The position numbers were made by a program, and so were the translations under genes. Shown one piece after another: positions 20,751 to 29,251 of a stretch of DNA of 64,000 nt. The DNA comes from Flagellatimonas centrodinii (GTDB lineage: Bacteria; Pseudomonadota; Gammaproteobacteria; Nevskiales; Nevskiaceae). The notes beneath the pieces are model-generated. The model saw only the letters and a program-made list of their open reading frames with translations. It did not search any database and had not been told where the DNA came from. The stretch is from positions 124,001-188,000 of the forward strand of contig NZ_CP092104.1 in the NCBI RefSeq assembly GCF_016918765.2. Direction: 5' to 3'. The first letter of the stretch is position 1, and the number at the start of each line of letters is the position of its first letter.

Positions 20751-21196
20751 GCCGGCTCCGTACCCGGGGGGTGACGCTGATCGAGATGATGGTGGTCGTG
20801 GTGATCATCGGGATACTGGCCGCCATCGCCATTCCCAGCTACCAGCGCTACGTCGAGCGGGCACGGCAATCTGATGCCCAGGGCTGCGTACTGGAGACCC
20901 TGCAGCGGGCCGAGCGGTTCTACACGCGGGGCAACCGCTATCCCGACGTCATCGGCTCGTTGTACGGCAGCGACGCCAAGACCATCGGCTGCGGCGAGGA
21001 CGATGACTACGAACTGGCCGTGGCGGACGCGACGGCTGGCTGTCCGCTGACCGGTTGTCTGGAGATCGTGGCGACGCCGGTGTCGAGCCGCATGAGCGGC
21101 ACCGGCGTGTTTCACCTGCGCTACGACAGTCGTGAGCCGCTGGCCAACCGGACCCAGCGTTGGCGCCTCTACAGCGGCAACAAGCTCGACTGGTAA
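20747..21196 (+). CDS. pilE: Minor type IV pilin PilE (operon 1)
   Basis: A 149-aa pilin with the signal TRGVTLIEMMVVVVIIGILA (cleavage after Gly, Glu+5) and the AAIAIPSYQRYVERARQSDA helix of PilE/PilA proteins. Four or more Cys residues (QGCVLE, TIGCGED, AGCPLTGCLE) probably form disulfides. It begins with GTG, overlapping the pilY1 stop by four bases (GTGA), and is the last gene of the operon. Its 3' end runs 28 bp into the convergent thiO gene. Confidence 0.86.
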   Translation: MSRLRTRGVTLIEMMVVVVIIGILAAIAIPSYQRYVERARQSDAQGCVLETLQRAERFYTRGNRYPDVIGSLYGSDAKTIGCGEDDDYELAVADATAGCPLTGCLEIVATPVSSRMSGTGVFHLRYDSREPLANRTQRWRLYSGNKLDW

Positions 21197-22221
21197 CGCT
21201 GCGCAGCTTGCGGCTGGGCGCAGATCACCGCTGCCAGGTGCTCGGCACAAGCCGGCGCCAGGGCAATGCCGTTGCGATAGTGGCCAACGTTGAGCCACAG
21301 GCCGTCCGGCCCGCCGGGGCCGACCGTGGGCATGTCGTCCGCACTGCCCGGCCGCAGGCCTGCCCACTGTGCCAGGACCGGCGATGCCGCCTGCCACGGG
21401 AACTGGGCGTCAGCGGCACGCTGCAGGTGAATCAGCGCCTCGGGAGTCACACGGCTGTCGAAGCCCACTGATTCGACCGTGCTTCCGATCAGGACATGAT
21501 CATCCGCACGCGGAATCACATAGACCGACTCGCCGATGCCGATCCGGCGCCCGGCCGCGCCGGGCACCCGCTTGAGCAGCATCTGGCCGCGAACGGGGGC
21601 GACCGATGAGGGGACCCCGATGGCGCCCAACAGCGACCCGGCCCATGGTCCCGATGCGACCACCACGGCAGCGGCCGCCAGGACGCCGCCGTCCGCCAAC
21701 ACCACTCCGGTGATCCGATCACCCCTCCGCTGCAACCGAGCAACCTCGGCGTGCCGGATCTCGCCACCGGCGCGCCGCACCGCGGCCGCCAGTGCCCGCC
21801 CCAACCGCGGGTTACGGACCTGGCCCAGACTGTCGCAGCACAGGGCTTCGGCATGGCGCTCGAATACCAGCCCGGCGGTCTGCAGCCAGGCCGCTGCCGC
21901 CGTCAGACGCTCGGCCAATGGCAACTGCCACTCGATTCCGCTGAGGCGATATTCGATATCGATGCCGGTCTCATCGCGCAGCGTATCGGCCAGCGACGGG
22001 TACAAGGCTCGTGACCGGTCGACCCACGACCACACCGCCGGCGGCTCCGCCCAGGGACGAAGCGGGCAGACGATGCCGCCGCCGGCCCAGCTGGCCTGCC
22101 GCGCTGGCGTTGCTGCACGCTCGAGCAGGAGGACCCGCAGACCGGCCGCCAGCAGGGCACGGGCGGTTGTCAGGCCCACCACGCCTGCGCCCACCACGAT
22201 CACGTCCGTCGGTCCCTGCAT
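21169..22221 (-). CDS. thiO: Glycine oxidase / FAD-dependent amine oxidase ThiO
   Basis: A 350-aa DAO-family flavoprotein. The N-terminal FAD motif is VIVVGAGVVGLTTARALL with the acidic end ERAA; ASWAGGGIVCPLRPW follows, and the C-terminal RPGSADDMPTVGP and NVGHYRNGIALAP segments are typical of ThiO. It oxidises glycine to iminoacetate for the thiazole part of thiamine. Start at 22221 (MQGPTDV) or 22233 (MLRGMQ); neither has a strong ribosome-binding site. No other thiamine gene is nearby. In P. aeruginosa thiO also borders the minor-pilin cluster. It is flanked by pilin operons on both sides and overlaps pilE by 28 bp. Confidence 0.9.
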   Translation of the reverse strand: MQGPTDVIVVGAGVVGLTTARALLAAGLRVLLLERAATPARQASWAGGGIVCPLRPWAEPPAVWSWVDRSRALYPSLADTLRDETGIDIEYRLSGIEWQLPLAERLTAAAAWLQTAGLVFERHAEALCCDSLGQVRNPRLGRALAAAVRRAGGEIRHAEVARLQRRGDRITGVVLADGGVLAAAAVVVASGPWAGSLLGAIGVPSSVAPVRGQMLLKRVPGAAGRRIGIGESVYVIPRADDHVLIGSTVESVGFDSRVTPEALIHLQRAADAQFPWQAASPVLAQWAGLRPGSADDMPTVGPGGPDGLWLNVGHYRNGIALAPACAEHLAAVICAQPQAAQRYQSSLLPL

Positions 22222-22257
22222 GCCGCGAAGCATACCCGCAGCGACGGCGCACTGACG

Positions 22258-22263
22258 TACAGT
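22258..22263 (+). promoter_or_regulatory. Possible -10 hexamer for the second minor-pilin operon
   Basis: TACAGT lies 23 nt before the ATG at 22287, in the short divergent region between thiO and the operon. It matches TAnAnT of sigma-70 promoters. No clear -35 is seen. GGAG follows at about 22275 as a ribosome-binding site. Confidence 0.35.
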
Positions 22264-22286
22264 AGAGCCCTCGACCGGAGCACCGC

Positions 22287-22742
22287 ATGCGATCAACACA
22301 AGGCTTCACCCTGATCGAGTTGCTGATCACCCTGGTGGTGGCAGCCATTCTCGCCGCACTGGCCATCCCCGCGTACCAGAACAACGTTGATCGGGGTCGG
22401 CGCGCGGTGGCGGTGAACGCACTCACCGAGCTGCATACCGCGCAGCAGGGCTTCCAGCTCAAACGCCGCCGCTTCGCCGCCGACTTTGAACCATTGGTCG
22501 GGATCAAGGGGGATACCCTCTACCTGGACGCGGGCAAGCGCATGACCCTGGACAAGGGCAGTGAACCGCTCTATGAGGTCAAGCTCGAGCTCGACAGCGG
22601 CGTCTGGTCCGGATTCTCGGCGACTGCCGTCGGCATACAGGCGCGTGATGAGGACTGCACCCGCTTCCGACTCGGCGCTGATGGGCTGCAGTCGGCGGTG
22701 GACGGCGGCGGCGCCGACACCACAGCACAGTGCTGGCGGTAA
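22287..22742 (+). CDS. PilE-like minor type IV pilin heading operon 2
   Basis: A 151-aa prepilin. Signal TQGFTLIELLITLVVAAILA (cleavage after Gly, Glu+5), then AALAIPAYQNNVDRGRRA. The C-terminal part (DEDCTRFRLGADG ... TTAQCWR) resembles the disulfide-bonded loop of PilE/PilA proteins. In P. aeruginosa the gene next to thiO is fimT, so this may be a functional counterpart, but by sequence it is closer to PilE. It precedes fimT by 85 nt. This gives operon 2 seven genes, against six in operon 1. Confidence 0.8.
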   Translation: MRSTQGFTLIELLITLVVAAILAALAIPAYQNNVDRGRRAVAVNALTELHTAQQGFQLKRRRFAADFEPLVGIKGDTLYLDAGKRMTLDKGSEPLYEVKLELDSGVWSGFSATAVGIQARDEDCTRFRLGADGLQSAVDGGGADTTAQCWR

Positions 22743-22814
22743 CCCATCCCATCGACCACCGCCGCCTGTCGGGTTTTCGACACCACGATCGGGCCGTCGT
22801 GACATGGTGGCGTC

Positions 22815-22820
22815 AGGAGG
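22815..22820 (+). promoter_or_regulatory. Perfect ribosome-binding site that decides the GTG start of fimT-2
   Basis: AGGAGG is complementary to the 16S rRNA 3' end and stands 7 nt before GTG 22828. The ATG at 22804 in the same frame lies upstream of it and lacks such a site, so GTG is the preferred start. Confidence 0.75.
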
Positions 22821-22827
22821 GCCGGCC

Positions 22828-23370
22828 GTGACCCGAGGATTCACCCTGATCGAAGTGCTGGTGGTGATCGCGATACTCGGTATCGCTGCCGCACTGGCCG
22901 TACCCGGCTTGCGCGCCCTGCTGAACAGCGGGCAGCGCAGCGAGGCGGCGTCGGAGCTGTATGTGTCGCTGATGCAGGCCCGCAGCGAGGCCGTCGTGCG
23001 CAACAACCCGATTTCCATCGTGCCGGTCGACGGCAACTGGTCGTTCGGCTGGCGCACCCTGGTCGATGCCGATGGCGATGATGTCGCCGATGCCATCGAC
23101 ATCGATGGCGATGGCACCGCCGATGCGGATGCCGGGCTGTTGTCGGAGGTCCAGTTGACCAACGTCGATCTCGACTGGCGTACCACCCCCAGCCCACTGC
23201 CGCGTATCCGTATCAACCGAAGTGGCCGGGTCACCGATGCGCTGCAGGTCCTGCTCTGTGGGCCCGATGCGCGACGGTCGCGCGAAGTCAGTGCCCGTCC
23301 GGCGGGTCAGATTCGCCTGCGTGATCTTGCCGATGACCCCGATACCTTTGCCACCGGGTGCAGCGGGTGA
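22828..23370 (+). CDS. fimT: Minor type IV pilin, FimT/GspH family (operon 2)
   Basis: A 180-aa prepilin with signal TRGFTLIEVLVVIAILG (cleavage after Gly, Glu+5), helix IAAALAVPGLRALL and the FimT/GspH segment SELYVSLMQARSEAVVRNN. The middle holds a run of Asp-rich turns (DADGDDVADAIDIDGDGTAD, about residues 91-110) that look like tandem calcium-binding loops; operon 1 fimT has only DPDGNGTRD. It starts at a GTG with a perfect AGGAGG site and overlaps pilV by GTGA. Confidence 0.84.
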   Translation: MTRGFTLIEVLVVIAILGIAAALAVPGLRALLNSGQRSEAASELYVSLMQARSEAVVRNNPISIVPVDGNWSFGWRTLVDADGDDVADAIDIDGDGTADADAGLLSEVQLTNVDLDWRTTPSPLPRIRINRSGRVTDALQVLLCGPDARRSREVSARPAGQIRLRDLADDPDTFATGCSG

Positions 23371-23957
23371 AACGCCGGCGCGCCCATGGCTTCACCCTGG
23401 TCGAGGTGCTGATCACCGTGTTCGTGATCGGGGTGGGCCTGCTGGGGATGGCGGGGCTGCAGGTGATCGCCAAGAAGACCGCCTATGACGCCACCCAGCG
23501 CACCCTCGCCAGCCAGGCGGTGCAGGATATCCTCACGCGCATGCGCGCCAATGCCGGGGTGGCCGGAGCCTACCTCACCGACGATGCCACCGCCCTCGAA
23601 GCGCCCGCGAGCGCCTGCGACAGCAGTGATTGCGACCCCACTGCGCTGGCAGCGTGGGACCTGTACCGCTGGGGCCGGGTGCTGTCGGAGGGCGGCGAAG
23701 TCGACGACGAGGGTGCAGCCACCGGCGGCCTGGTGACACCAACCGCCTGTGTGCTCGCCGGCGCCACCACCGGCCACTACCGGATCGCCGTGGCCTGGCG
23801 CGGCATCACCCCGTTGCCGCCGCCGGAAGACGCCGACGACCCCTCCGACCCCGCCAATGTTGCCTGTGGTGTCGATGCCTATCTCGATGCCGAGGGCATT
23901 GACGACTACCGTCGGGTGCTGGTGCTCGATGCCTTTGTGGCGGACCCCACCCCATGA
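23367..23957 (+). CDS. pilV: Minor type IV pilin PilV (operon 2)
   Basis: A 196-aa prepilin with the signal AHGFTLVEVLITVFVIG (cleavage after Gly, Glu+5) and GVGLLGMAGLQVIAKKTAYDA, typical of PilV. The TRMRANAGVAGAYL segment matches the NMRAN region of the operon 1 copy. The GTG at 23367 overlaps the fimT stop by four bases (GTGA), preferred over an earlier GTG at 23358 because the 4-bp overlap pattern recurs through both operons. The end overlaps pilW by ATGA. Confidence 0.85.
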   Translation: MKRRRAHGFTLVEVLITVFVIGVGLLGMAGLQVIAKKTAYDATQRTLASQAVQDILTRMRANAGVAGAYLTDDATALEAPASACDSSDCDPTALAAWDLYRWGRVLSEGGEVDDEGAATGGLVTPTACVLAGATTGHYRIAVAWRGITPLPPPEDADDPSDPANVACGVDAYLDAEGIDDYRRVLVLDAFVADPTP

Positions 23958-24997
23958 GCCAGCGCCGTCGCCAGCAGGGCTTCACCCTGATCGAGCTGAT
24001 GATTGCCGGTACCCTCGGTCTGGTGCTGCTGCTGGCGCTGGTGCAACTGTTCCTCGACAACCAGCGCAACCGCGAACAGAACCGTCAGTTGGCCGGGCTG
24101 CAGGACCAGGGCCGCTACGCGCTGGCCGAACTCGGCCGTGACCTCACCATGGCCGGCTTCTGGGGCGGCGTGTTCCAGGGGCGCCAGATCACGGTGGCGG
24201 CGTCCGCCGCCGATGCGCTGGCCGGCAGCGCCGACTGCGGACCCGGTGGTGCTGCCGGCTGGGCCTTCCTCACGACCGAACGCGTCGCATTCTGGGACGA
24301 TGCCGAGGAAGCGGCTGTCACCGAACGCTTCGGCTGTCTCGCCAACCTGCGTGCCGGCACCGACGTGGTGGCGATACGGCGGGTGTCGGGCGAGGCCGCG
24401 CTGGAAGCCGACACTTGTATCAACGCGGTGCTGGAGCCGTTCCACATCTACCTCAAGACCAACGGTGTGCTGGGCACGCTGCTGCGACTCACCGATCCGG
24501 CGCTGGATGTCTGCACCGGTGACGAACCGCTGCAGGCACCGGTGCAGTTCTATACCTACCTGCCGCGCCTGTACTACGTCCGCGACTACGCAGTGACCGC
24601 GGGCGACGGCATTCCCACGCTCTGTCGCAAGACCTTGTCGCAAGCCAATCCGGCGGCGATGATCGATGAGTGCATTGCCGAAGGCGTGGAGGACCTGCAG
24701 ATTGTCTGGGGCATCGACAGCGATGGCGACGCCACCCACGCGCCGGATCGCTACCGCAGCCAGCCGGACGCACTGGAACTGGGCCGCGCGGTCACCGCGC
24801 AGATCTTCCTGCGCGTCCGCGCGCGCGAACCCGACCCCCGCCACAGCGACGTCAAGACCTACACCTACGGCGACCGTAGTGGCGACCGTGCCTACGTGCC
24901 GCGCAACGCCGATGCCGAGGCCGACGGCACCGCGCCACGGCGCTACTATCGGCGGGTGTTCACGACTACGGTCCATCTGCGAAATCCACTGCCATGA
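23954..24997 (+). CDS. pilW: Minor type IV pilin PilW (operon 2)
   Basis: A 347-aa prepilin with the signal QQGFTLIELMIAGTLGLV (cleavage after Gly, Glu+5) and LQDQGRYALAELGRDLTMAGFWGG, the PilW signature. Later parts (VEDLQIVWGIDSDGDATHAPDRY, about residues 245-267) match the LMFGVDLDGDSVVDRY stretch of the first copy, including a potential calcium-binding DSDGD loop. The two PilW proteins are clearly diverged outside these motifs. ATGA overlaps at both ends couple it to pilV and pilX. Confidence 0.86.
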   Translation: MSQRRRQQGFTLIELMIAGTLGLVLLLALVQLFLDNQRNREQNRQLAGLQDQGRYALAELGRDLTMAGFWGGVFQGRQITVAASAADALAGSADCGPGGAAGWAFLTTERVAFWDDAEEAAVTERFGCLANLRAGTDVVAIRRVSGEAALEADTCINAVLEPFHIYLKTNGVLGTLLRLTDPALDVCTGDEPLQAPVQFYTYLPRLYYVRDYAVTAGDGIPTLCRKTLSQANPAAMIDECIAEGVEDLQIVWGIDSDGDATHAPDRYRSQPDALELGRAVTAQIFLRVRAREPDPRHSDVKTYTYGDRSGDRAYVPRNADAEADGTAPRRYYRRVFTTTVHLRNPLP

Positions 24998-25557
24998 ACG
25001 TGACCCCGCCACGTCAGCAGGGTGCCGCCCTGGCCACCGCGCTGCTGTTCTTGATCGTGCTGACCCTGCTCGGCATCGGTGCCCTCCGGGAGGCTCGCCT
25101 GTCGCTGCGAATGGCGGCCAACGAGTCCTACCGGGTGGATGCACTGGAGACCTCGCAGTCGCTGGTGGACGCGCTGTTGGCCGACGTTGACGCCAACTTC
25201 CCGGTGACGCAGCAGGCCGATGTCCAGTTGGCCTGTTTCCCCGGCAACCTGACGGCGGACGCGGCGCCACTGCACGCGCCGTTCGCCTGCGGAACGGCCA
25301 CCCTGACGCCGCCGGATACCCCCAACGATGCGCTCGATTCCGCCACCTACGTGGAAATCTGGCGGGAGGCGGTCAATGGCGAGGCGCTGATCAGCGCGGC
25401 GTCCATCGGCACCACCGAAACCACCGCTCGGGTGCGCTATGCCCGCTTCCGCATTACCGCCGGACTCGACCGCGCGCCGGTGGGTGAAGGCGTCGCTGAA
25501 GTGGTCCAGGGCGTGCAGATCGCCGTTCCCGCCGTTGATGGCGTCAACCTGTTCTGA
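24994..25557 (+). CDS. pilX: Minor type IV pilin PilX (operon 2)
   Basis: A 187-aa PilX-type prepilin: QQGAALATALLFLIVLTLLGIGALREA, with Gly at the cleavage site and no Glu+5, then LSLRMAANESYRVDALETSQS. It is 35 residues shorter than the operon 1 copy. Two Cys residues (LACFPG, FACGTA) could pair. It starts by ATGA overlap with pilW; pilY1 follows after 10 nt, and a GAGGTG ribosome-binding sequence spans its stop codon. Confidence 0.83.
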   Translation: MNVTPPRQQGAALATALLFLIVLTLLGIGALREARLSLRMAANESYRVDALETSQSLVDALLADVDANFPVTQQADVQLACFPGNLTADAAPLHAPFACGTATLTPPDTPNDALDSATYVEIWREAVNGEALISAASIGTTETTARVRYARFRITAGLDRAPVGEGVAEVVQGVQIAVPAVDGVNLF

Positions 25558-25567
25558 GGTGCGCTCC

Positions 25568-28500
25568 ATGACCTTCCACCGCCTGCGCACTACCCTGCTG
25601 GCCTGTGTCGTCACGATCTTCTGCGCATTCCCAGCGCTGGCCGACGACATCGATATCTACAACAACCCGACACCCAACCCGCTGACGCCGCCGACCACCG
25701 TGCTGGTGCTCGATCTCAACCTGCTGGGCATCTGCAACAACGTCCTGCTGAGCGGTGCCGACCCCGACAATCCGCAGCTCTGCCTCAATGTCACCAGCGA
25801 CATGTTGCTGGGCGAGGTGCTGGGGGGCCTGACCGACAATCCCGCAGGGCTGCTGAGCGGCCTGCTGCTGGGCACGAGCGACAACAATGCGGGTCGGGCG
25901 GGCGCGTTGTGCGACCTCTACGGCATCCTCGGTATTGCCTCACCGGTGGTGAACCTGCCAGCCGTGGGGTTTCTGCTGCAGTTGCTGTTGGGCGGCGTCT
26001 CCACCCTCACCTGTGGGACGCTGGATTTTCTGCTGGGCATTCCGCTGCTCAATACCATCCTCAACGGCCTGCTCGGCGGCTTTGTCGGCCAATTGGTCAC
26101 CGGTTTGCTGGACCCGCTGCTGACCACCGCCGTCGGCCAGTTGCCGGGCACCGTGACCGGACTGCTCAACACCACCATCAGTGGCGCTCTCAACCTCGGG
26201 CAGGTCGGGCTGGTCGGCTTGCTCGAATCCATTCTCAACAATCTGGTCAACTCCCGGGTGGCGATCATGGTGTCGCACGGCGATCGCGCCACCTTTGCCG
26301 GCGCACCGGCGGCAAACTGCGCCTTTGGCGAGCAAGCCTCGATCCCGACCAGTCGCCGAGAAACCCCCAACTGCAGTAACGGCGCCTACTTCCTGCTGGG
26401 GATGACCGATCTCGTCGACCAGGGCACCGTCAATCAGGTGCTGACACGGGTCATCACCCTGCTCACCAATACCCTGGCGCCGTCGAACGTGCTGAACTCG
26501 GTGACCGCCCTCGCCGGCGCCGCACTGACCACACCGACCCGGCTGCTGCCGCCCTTCCAGGGCAAGGAAATCTATGCCGAACTGGCCCACTATCTCGCTG
26601 GTGACGTCGTCTACAACGCCCCACTCAACCGCTGGGACGGCCTCACCGGGCTGCTGACCCGTGATACCAGCATCGAATCCGGTGGCCAGTACGTTCCTCC
26701 CGGTGCCACCTGCGACATCGTCAACGTGGTCAACGTACAGCTGACCAACAGTCAGCTCGATAACGATTCCGATGCCCGTATCGCCCAGTACTTCCCGGGT
26801 GCCGAGAATGCCGGCAGCTACGCCTTCACCGATGTGGTACGGGAGGCACAGGAAACCGGCTTCAGCGCCGGGGGCCAGCAGATCAAGCTGAACTCCTTCT
26901 TCGTTGTACAGGACAACCTGTCGAGCCTCGGCAGCCTGACCGGTGCCGGCCTCAATGTTGTCAACTACGCCAACAGTCTGGGGCTGCTCGGCCTCGGCGA
27001 GACCATCGCCGAACTGGTGGTGCCGACGCTGGAAGTGAATGCCTCGCTGCTGACGCCGGCAACGACACTGGACATCACCGCCCCCAACCGGTTGCTGCCA
27101 CCCGCCTATTTTCCGCAGTTCCGTCCGGCCGCCAACCTGGCGCCGCGCTGGGACGGCAATCTCAAGCGTCTGGAACTGGTCAACGGCGTCTACCGCGATG
27201 TGCAGGGCGATGTCGCGGTCGGTGACGAGGGGCGTTTGCGCGACGATGCCCTGACCGGCTGGACCGCCCCCGGCAGTCTCGGCGGCGCCCCTGGCGACGG
27301 CGGGGATGTGCGGCTGGGCGGGGCCGGCAGTCGCATTCCGGCCTCCGGGCGCAGCAACACCGATGCCGGTGCCCGCAAGATCCTGTTCGACCGCGTGGTG
27401 GGCGGGGCCTTGAACCTGGTCAACTTCAACAGCGATGACGCCACCCTGCGGACCGAACTTCGTCCGGTCCTCGGCGCCGCCAGCGACAGCGAAACCCAGG
27501 CGCTGATGCTGTATGCCCGCGGCTTCGATGTCGGGACCACTGCAACGCCGGCGGCCAACCTCGCCAGCGTCACCCAGCGCGCGTGGCGACACGGCGCGGT
27601 GCTGCATTCGCAGCCGGTGGTGATCAACTACGGCGCACGCGGCGGACACACCCTGGCCAACCCCGATCTGCGCATCCTCTATGGCGCCGCCGACGGCTAT
27701 CTGCGGCTGGTTCGCGACCGCCTGGCCGACGGCACCCTCAGCGGGATCGAAAGCTGGGCCTTCCTGCCACAGGCGGTGATGGGCCAGCAGAAAACCCTGC
27801 GGGACAATGCCGTCGGCGCCCCCTTCCCCTACGGTGTCGATGGCAGCCCGACCCTCATCATTCAGGACCGCGATGGAAATGGTGGCGCCGGTGATGGCGT
27901 TCTCGACGATGCCGACGACCGCGTCTGGGCCTTTGTCGGCCTGCGTCGCGGCGGCCGCGGCCTGTACGGGTTGAACCTCACCAACCCCGACGCGCCAGCA
28001 CTGCTGTGGCGCATCGGGCCCAGCGGGCTGACCAGCAACACGGCGGTGCCAGACCAACTGCCCGGCTGGTACGCGGAACTTGGATTGAGCTTCAGCCAGC
28101 CCCAGGCGGCGCGCCTGCGTATCGACGGCGAAGACCGCATCGTGCTGGTCTTCGGCGGCGGCTATGACGGCGGCCGCAGCGCCGCCAATGCCCGTCTCAA
28201 CAAGGATGCCGAGGCCGCCAGCGGCGGCGTGCTCGGCACCGATGACACCGTCGGCAACGCCGTCTTCATCGTCGACGCCGAAACCGGCGAGCTGCTGTGG
28301 AAAGCGGTACAGGGCACGCTCGACAGCTCAGCGCCCTTCAACCCGTCGCAGCGGCGCTTCCGCCATCCGCTGCTGCAGGACAGCATCGCCGCCGATGTCG
28401 AACTGGCCGATCTCGATGGTGACGGCTACGCCGACCGGCTGTACGTCGGCGATACCGGTGGCCGCCTGTGGCGCGGGGATTTCCCCGGCGACGACCGTGC

Positions 28501-29251
28501 CGACTGGACCCTGACCCCGGTGGCCAGCGTCGGCCGCCACGACACCGCCAATGTGACCAACGACCGGCGCCTGTTCCACGCCGTCGACATCGTCCCCGTG
28601 CGCACCGCCACCGCGGCCTATGACGCGGTCATCTTCGCCACCGGCAACCGGGCCGATCCCCTTGAGCGGGTCACTGCCAACACGCTCTACGTGTTCCGCG
28701 ACGGCAATACCGGCATCGGCCTGGAGATCGACGACATCACGGTCGACGAGGCGACCTTGCCGGGCCATCTGGATTTCACCGACCTCACGGGCGCCTGCGC
28801 ACTCGCCAGCGCGACACTCTGCGCCGCCAATGCCGACCTCTCGACCGGCTGGCGCATCCAGCTGGTGGATGCGGGCGAGAAGGCCCTGTCGCAACCTTTG
28901 ACGTTGGGAGGGACGGTGTTCCTGACCACGTACGTGCCACCCGATCCGACCCTGGCCACCTGCGCACCGAGCGAGGGCAGCAGCAAGGTCTATGCGGTGT
29001 CACTGGCCGACAGTCGACCGGTGGCCAGCGGCGTGCTCGGCGTGGTCGATGGCGACACCGGCGGCGCCCTGCGCGCCCGCCCGGCGAAAGCGCCGGGACT
29101 TCCGGGAGACCTGTCGATGGCGGACGTCGGCAGCGCCCGCACCGGAGCGGAAGTGCTCGACGTGGAGGTGCCGCGCTTCTTCCCCATTTACTGGCGCGAA
29201 CGACGCGGCGAAGATGAACTTCCCGTCCCGCAACCGACGCCGACCCCATGA
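25568..29251 (+). CDS. pilY1: PilY1-type protein with an unusual Leu/Gly-rich N-terminal region (operon 2)
   Basis: A 1227-aa secreted protein, close to the usual ~1160 aa. Signal peptide 1-25 (ALA|DD). A strand TTVLVLDL at 43-50 resembles the first strand of a von Willebrand A domain, but the metal site DxSxS is replaced by DLNLLG. Residues ~78-225 are a Leu/Gly-rich stretch (LLGGFVGQLVTGLLDPLL and similar), then RVAIMVSHGD resumes a vWA-like pattern. From about 640 follows the beta-propeller, with DLDGDGYAD at 948-956 as a calcium loop. It should be the tip protein of the second pilin set. Start at 25568, with GAGGTG upstream; pilE overlaps its stop (ATGA). Confidence 0.82.
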   Translation: MTFHRLRTTLLACVVTIFCAFPALADDIDIYNNPTPNPLTPPTTVLVLDLNLLGICNNVLLSGADPDNPQLCLNVTSDMLLGEVLGGLTDNPAGLLSGLLLGTSDNNAGRAGALCDLYGILGIASPVVNLPAVGFLLQLLLGGVSTLTCGTLDFLLGIPLLNTILNGLLGGFVGQLVTGLLDPLLTTAVGQLPGTVTGLLNTTISGALNLGQVGLVGLLESILNNLVNSRVAIMVSHGDRATFAGAPAANCAFGEQASIPTSRRETPNCSNGAYFLLGMTDLVDQGTVNQVLTRVITLLTNTLAPSNVLNSVTALAGAALTTPTRLLPPFQGKEIYAELAHYLAGDVVYNAPLNRWDGLTGLLTRDTSIESGGQYVPPGATCDIVNVVNVQLTNSQLDNDSDARIAQYFPGAENAGSYAFTDVVREAQETGFSAGGQQIKLNSFFVVQDNLSSLGSLTGAGLNVVNYANSLGLLGLGETIAELVVPTLEVNASLLTPATTLDITAPNRLLPPAYFPQFRPAANLAPRWDGNLKRLELVNGVYRDVQGDVAVGDEGRLRDDALTGWTAPGSLGGAPGDGGDVRLGGAGSRIPASGRSNTDAGARKILFDRVVGGALNLVNFNSDDATLRTELRPVLGAASDSETQALMLYARGFDVGTTATPAANLASVTQRAWRHGAVLHSQPVVINYGARGGHTLANPDLRILYGAADGYLRLVRDRLADGTLSGIESWAFLPQAVMGQQKTLRDNAVGAPFPYGVDGSPTLIIQDRDGNGGAGDGVLDDADDRVWAFVGLRRGGRGLYGLNLTNPDAPALLWRIGPSGLTSNTAVPDQLPGWYAELGLSFSQPQAARLRIDGEDRIVLVFGGGYDGGRSAANARLNKDAEAASGGVLGTDDTVGNAVFIVDAETGELLWKAVQGTLDSSAPFNPSQRRFRHPLLQDSIAADVELADLDGDGYADRLYVGDTGGRLWRGDFPGDDRADWTLTPVASVGRHDTANVTNDRRLFHAVDIVPVRTATAAYDAVIFATGNRADPLERVTANTLYVFRDGNTGIGLEIDDITVDEATLPGHLDFTDLTGACALASATLCAANADLSTGWRIQLVDAGEKALSQPLTLGGTVFLTTYVPPDPTLATCAPSEGSSKVYAVSLADSRPVASGVLGVVDGDTGGALRARPAKAPGLPGDLSMADVGSARTGAEVLDVEVPRFFPIYWRERRGEDELPVPQPTPTP

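Noticed and set aside
25940..28057. A 705-aa minus-strand open frame inside pilY1 copy 2
   Set aside because: It is antisense to a clear PilY1 gene in an ATGA-coupled operon and has no recognisable domain.
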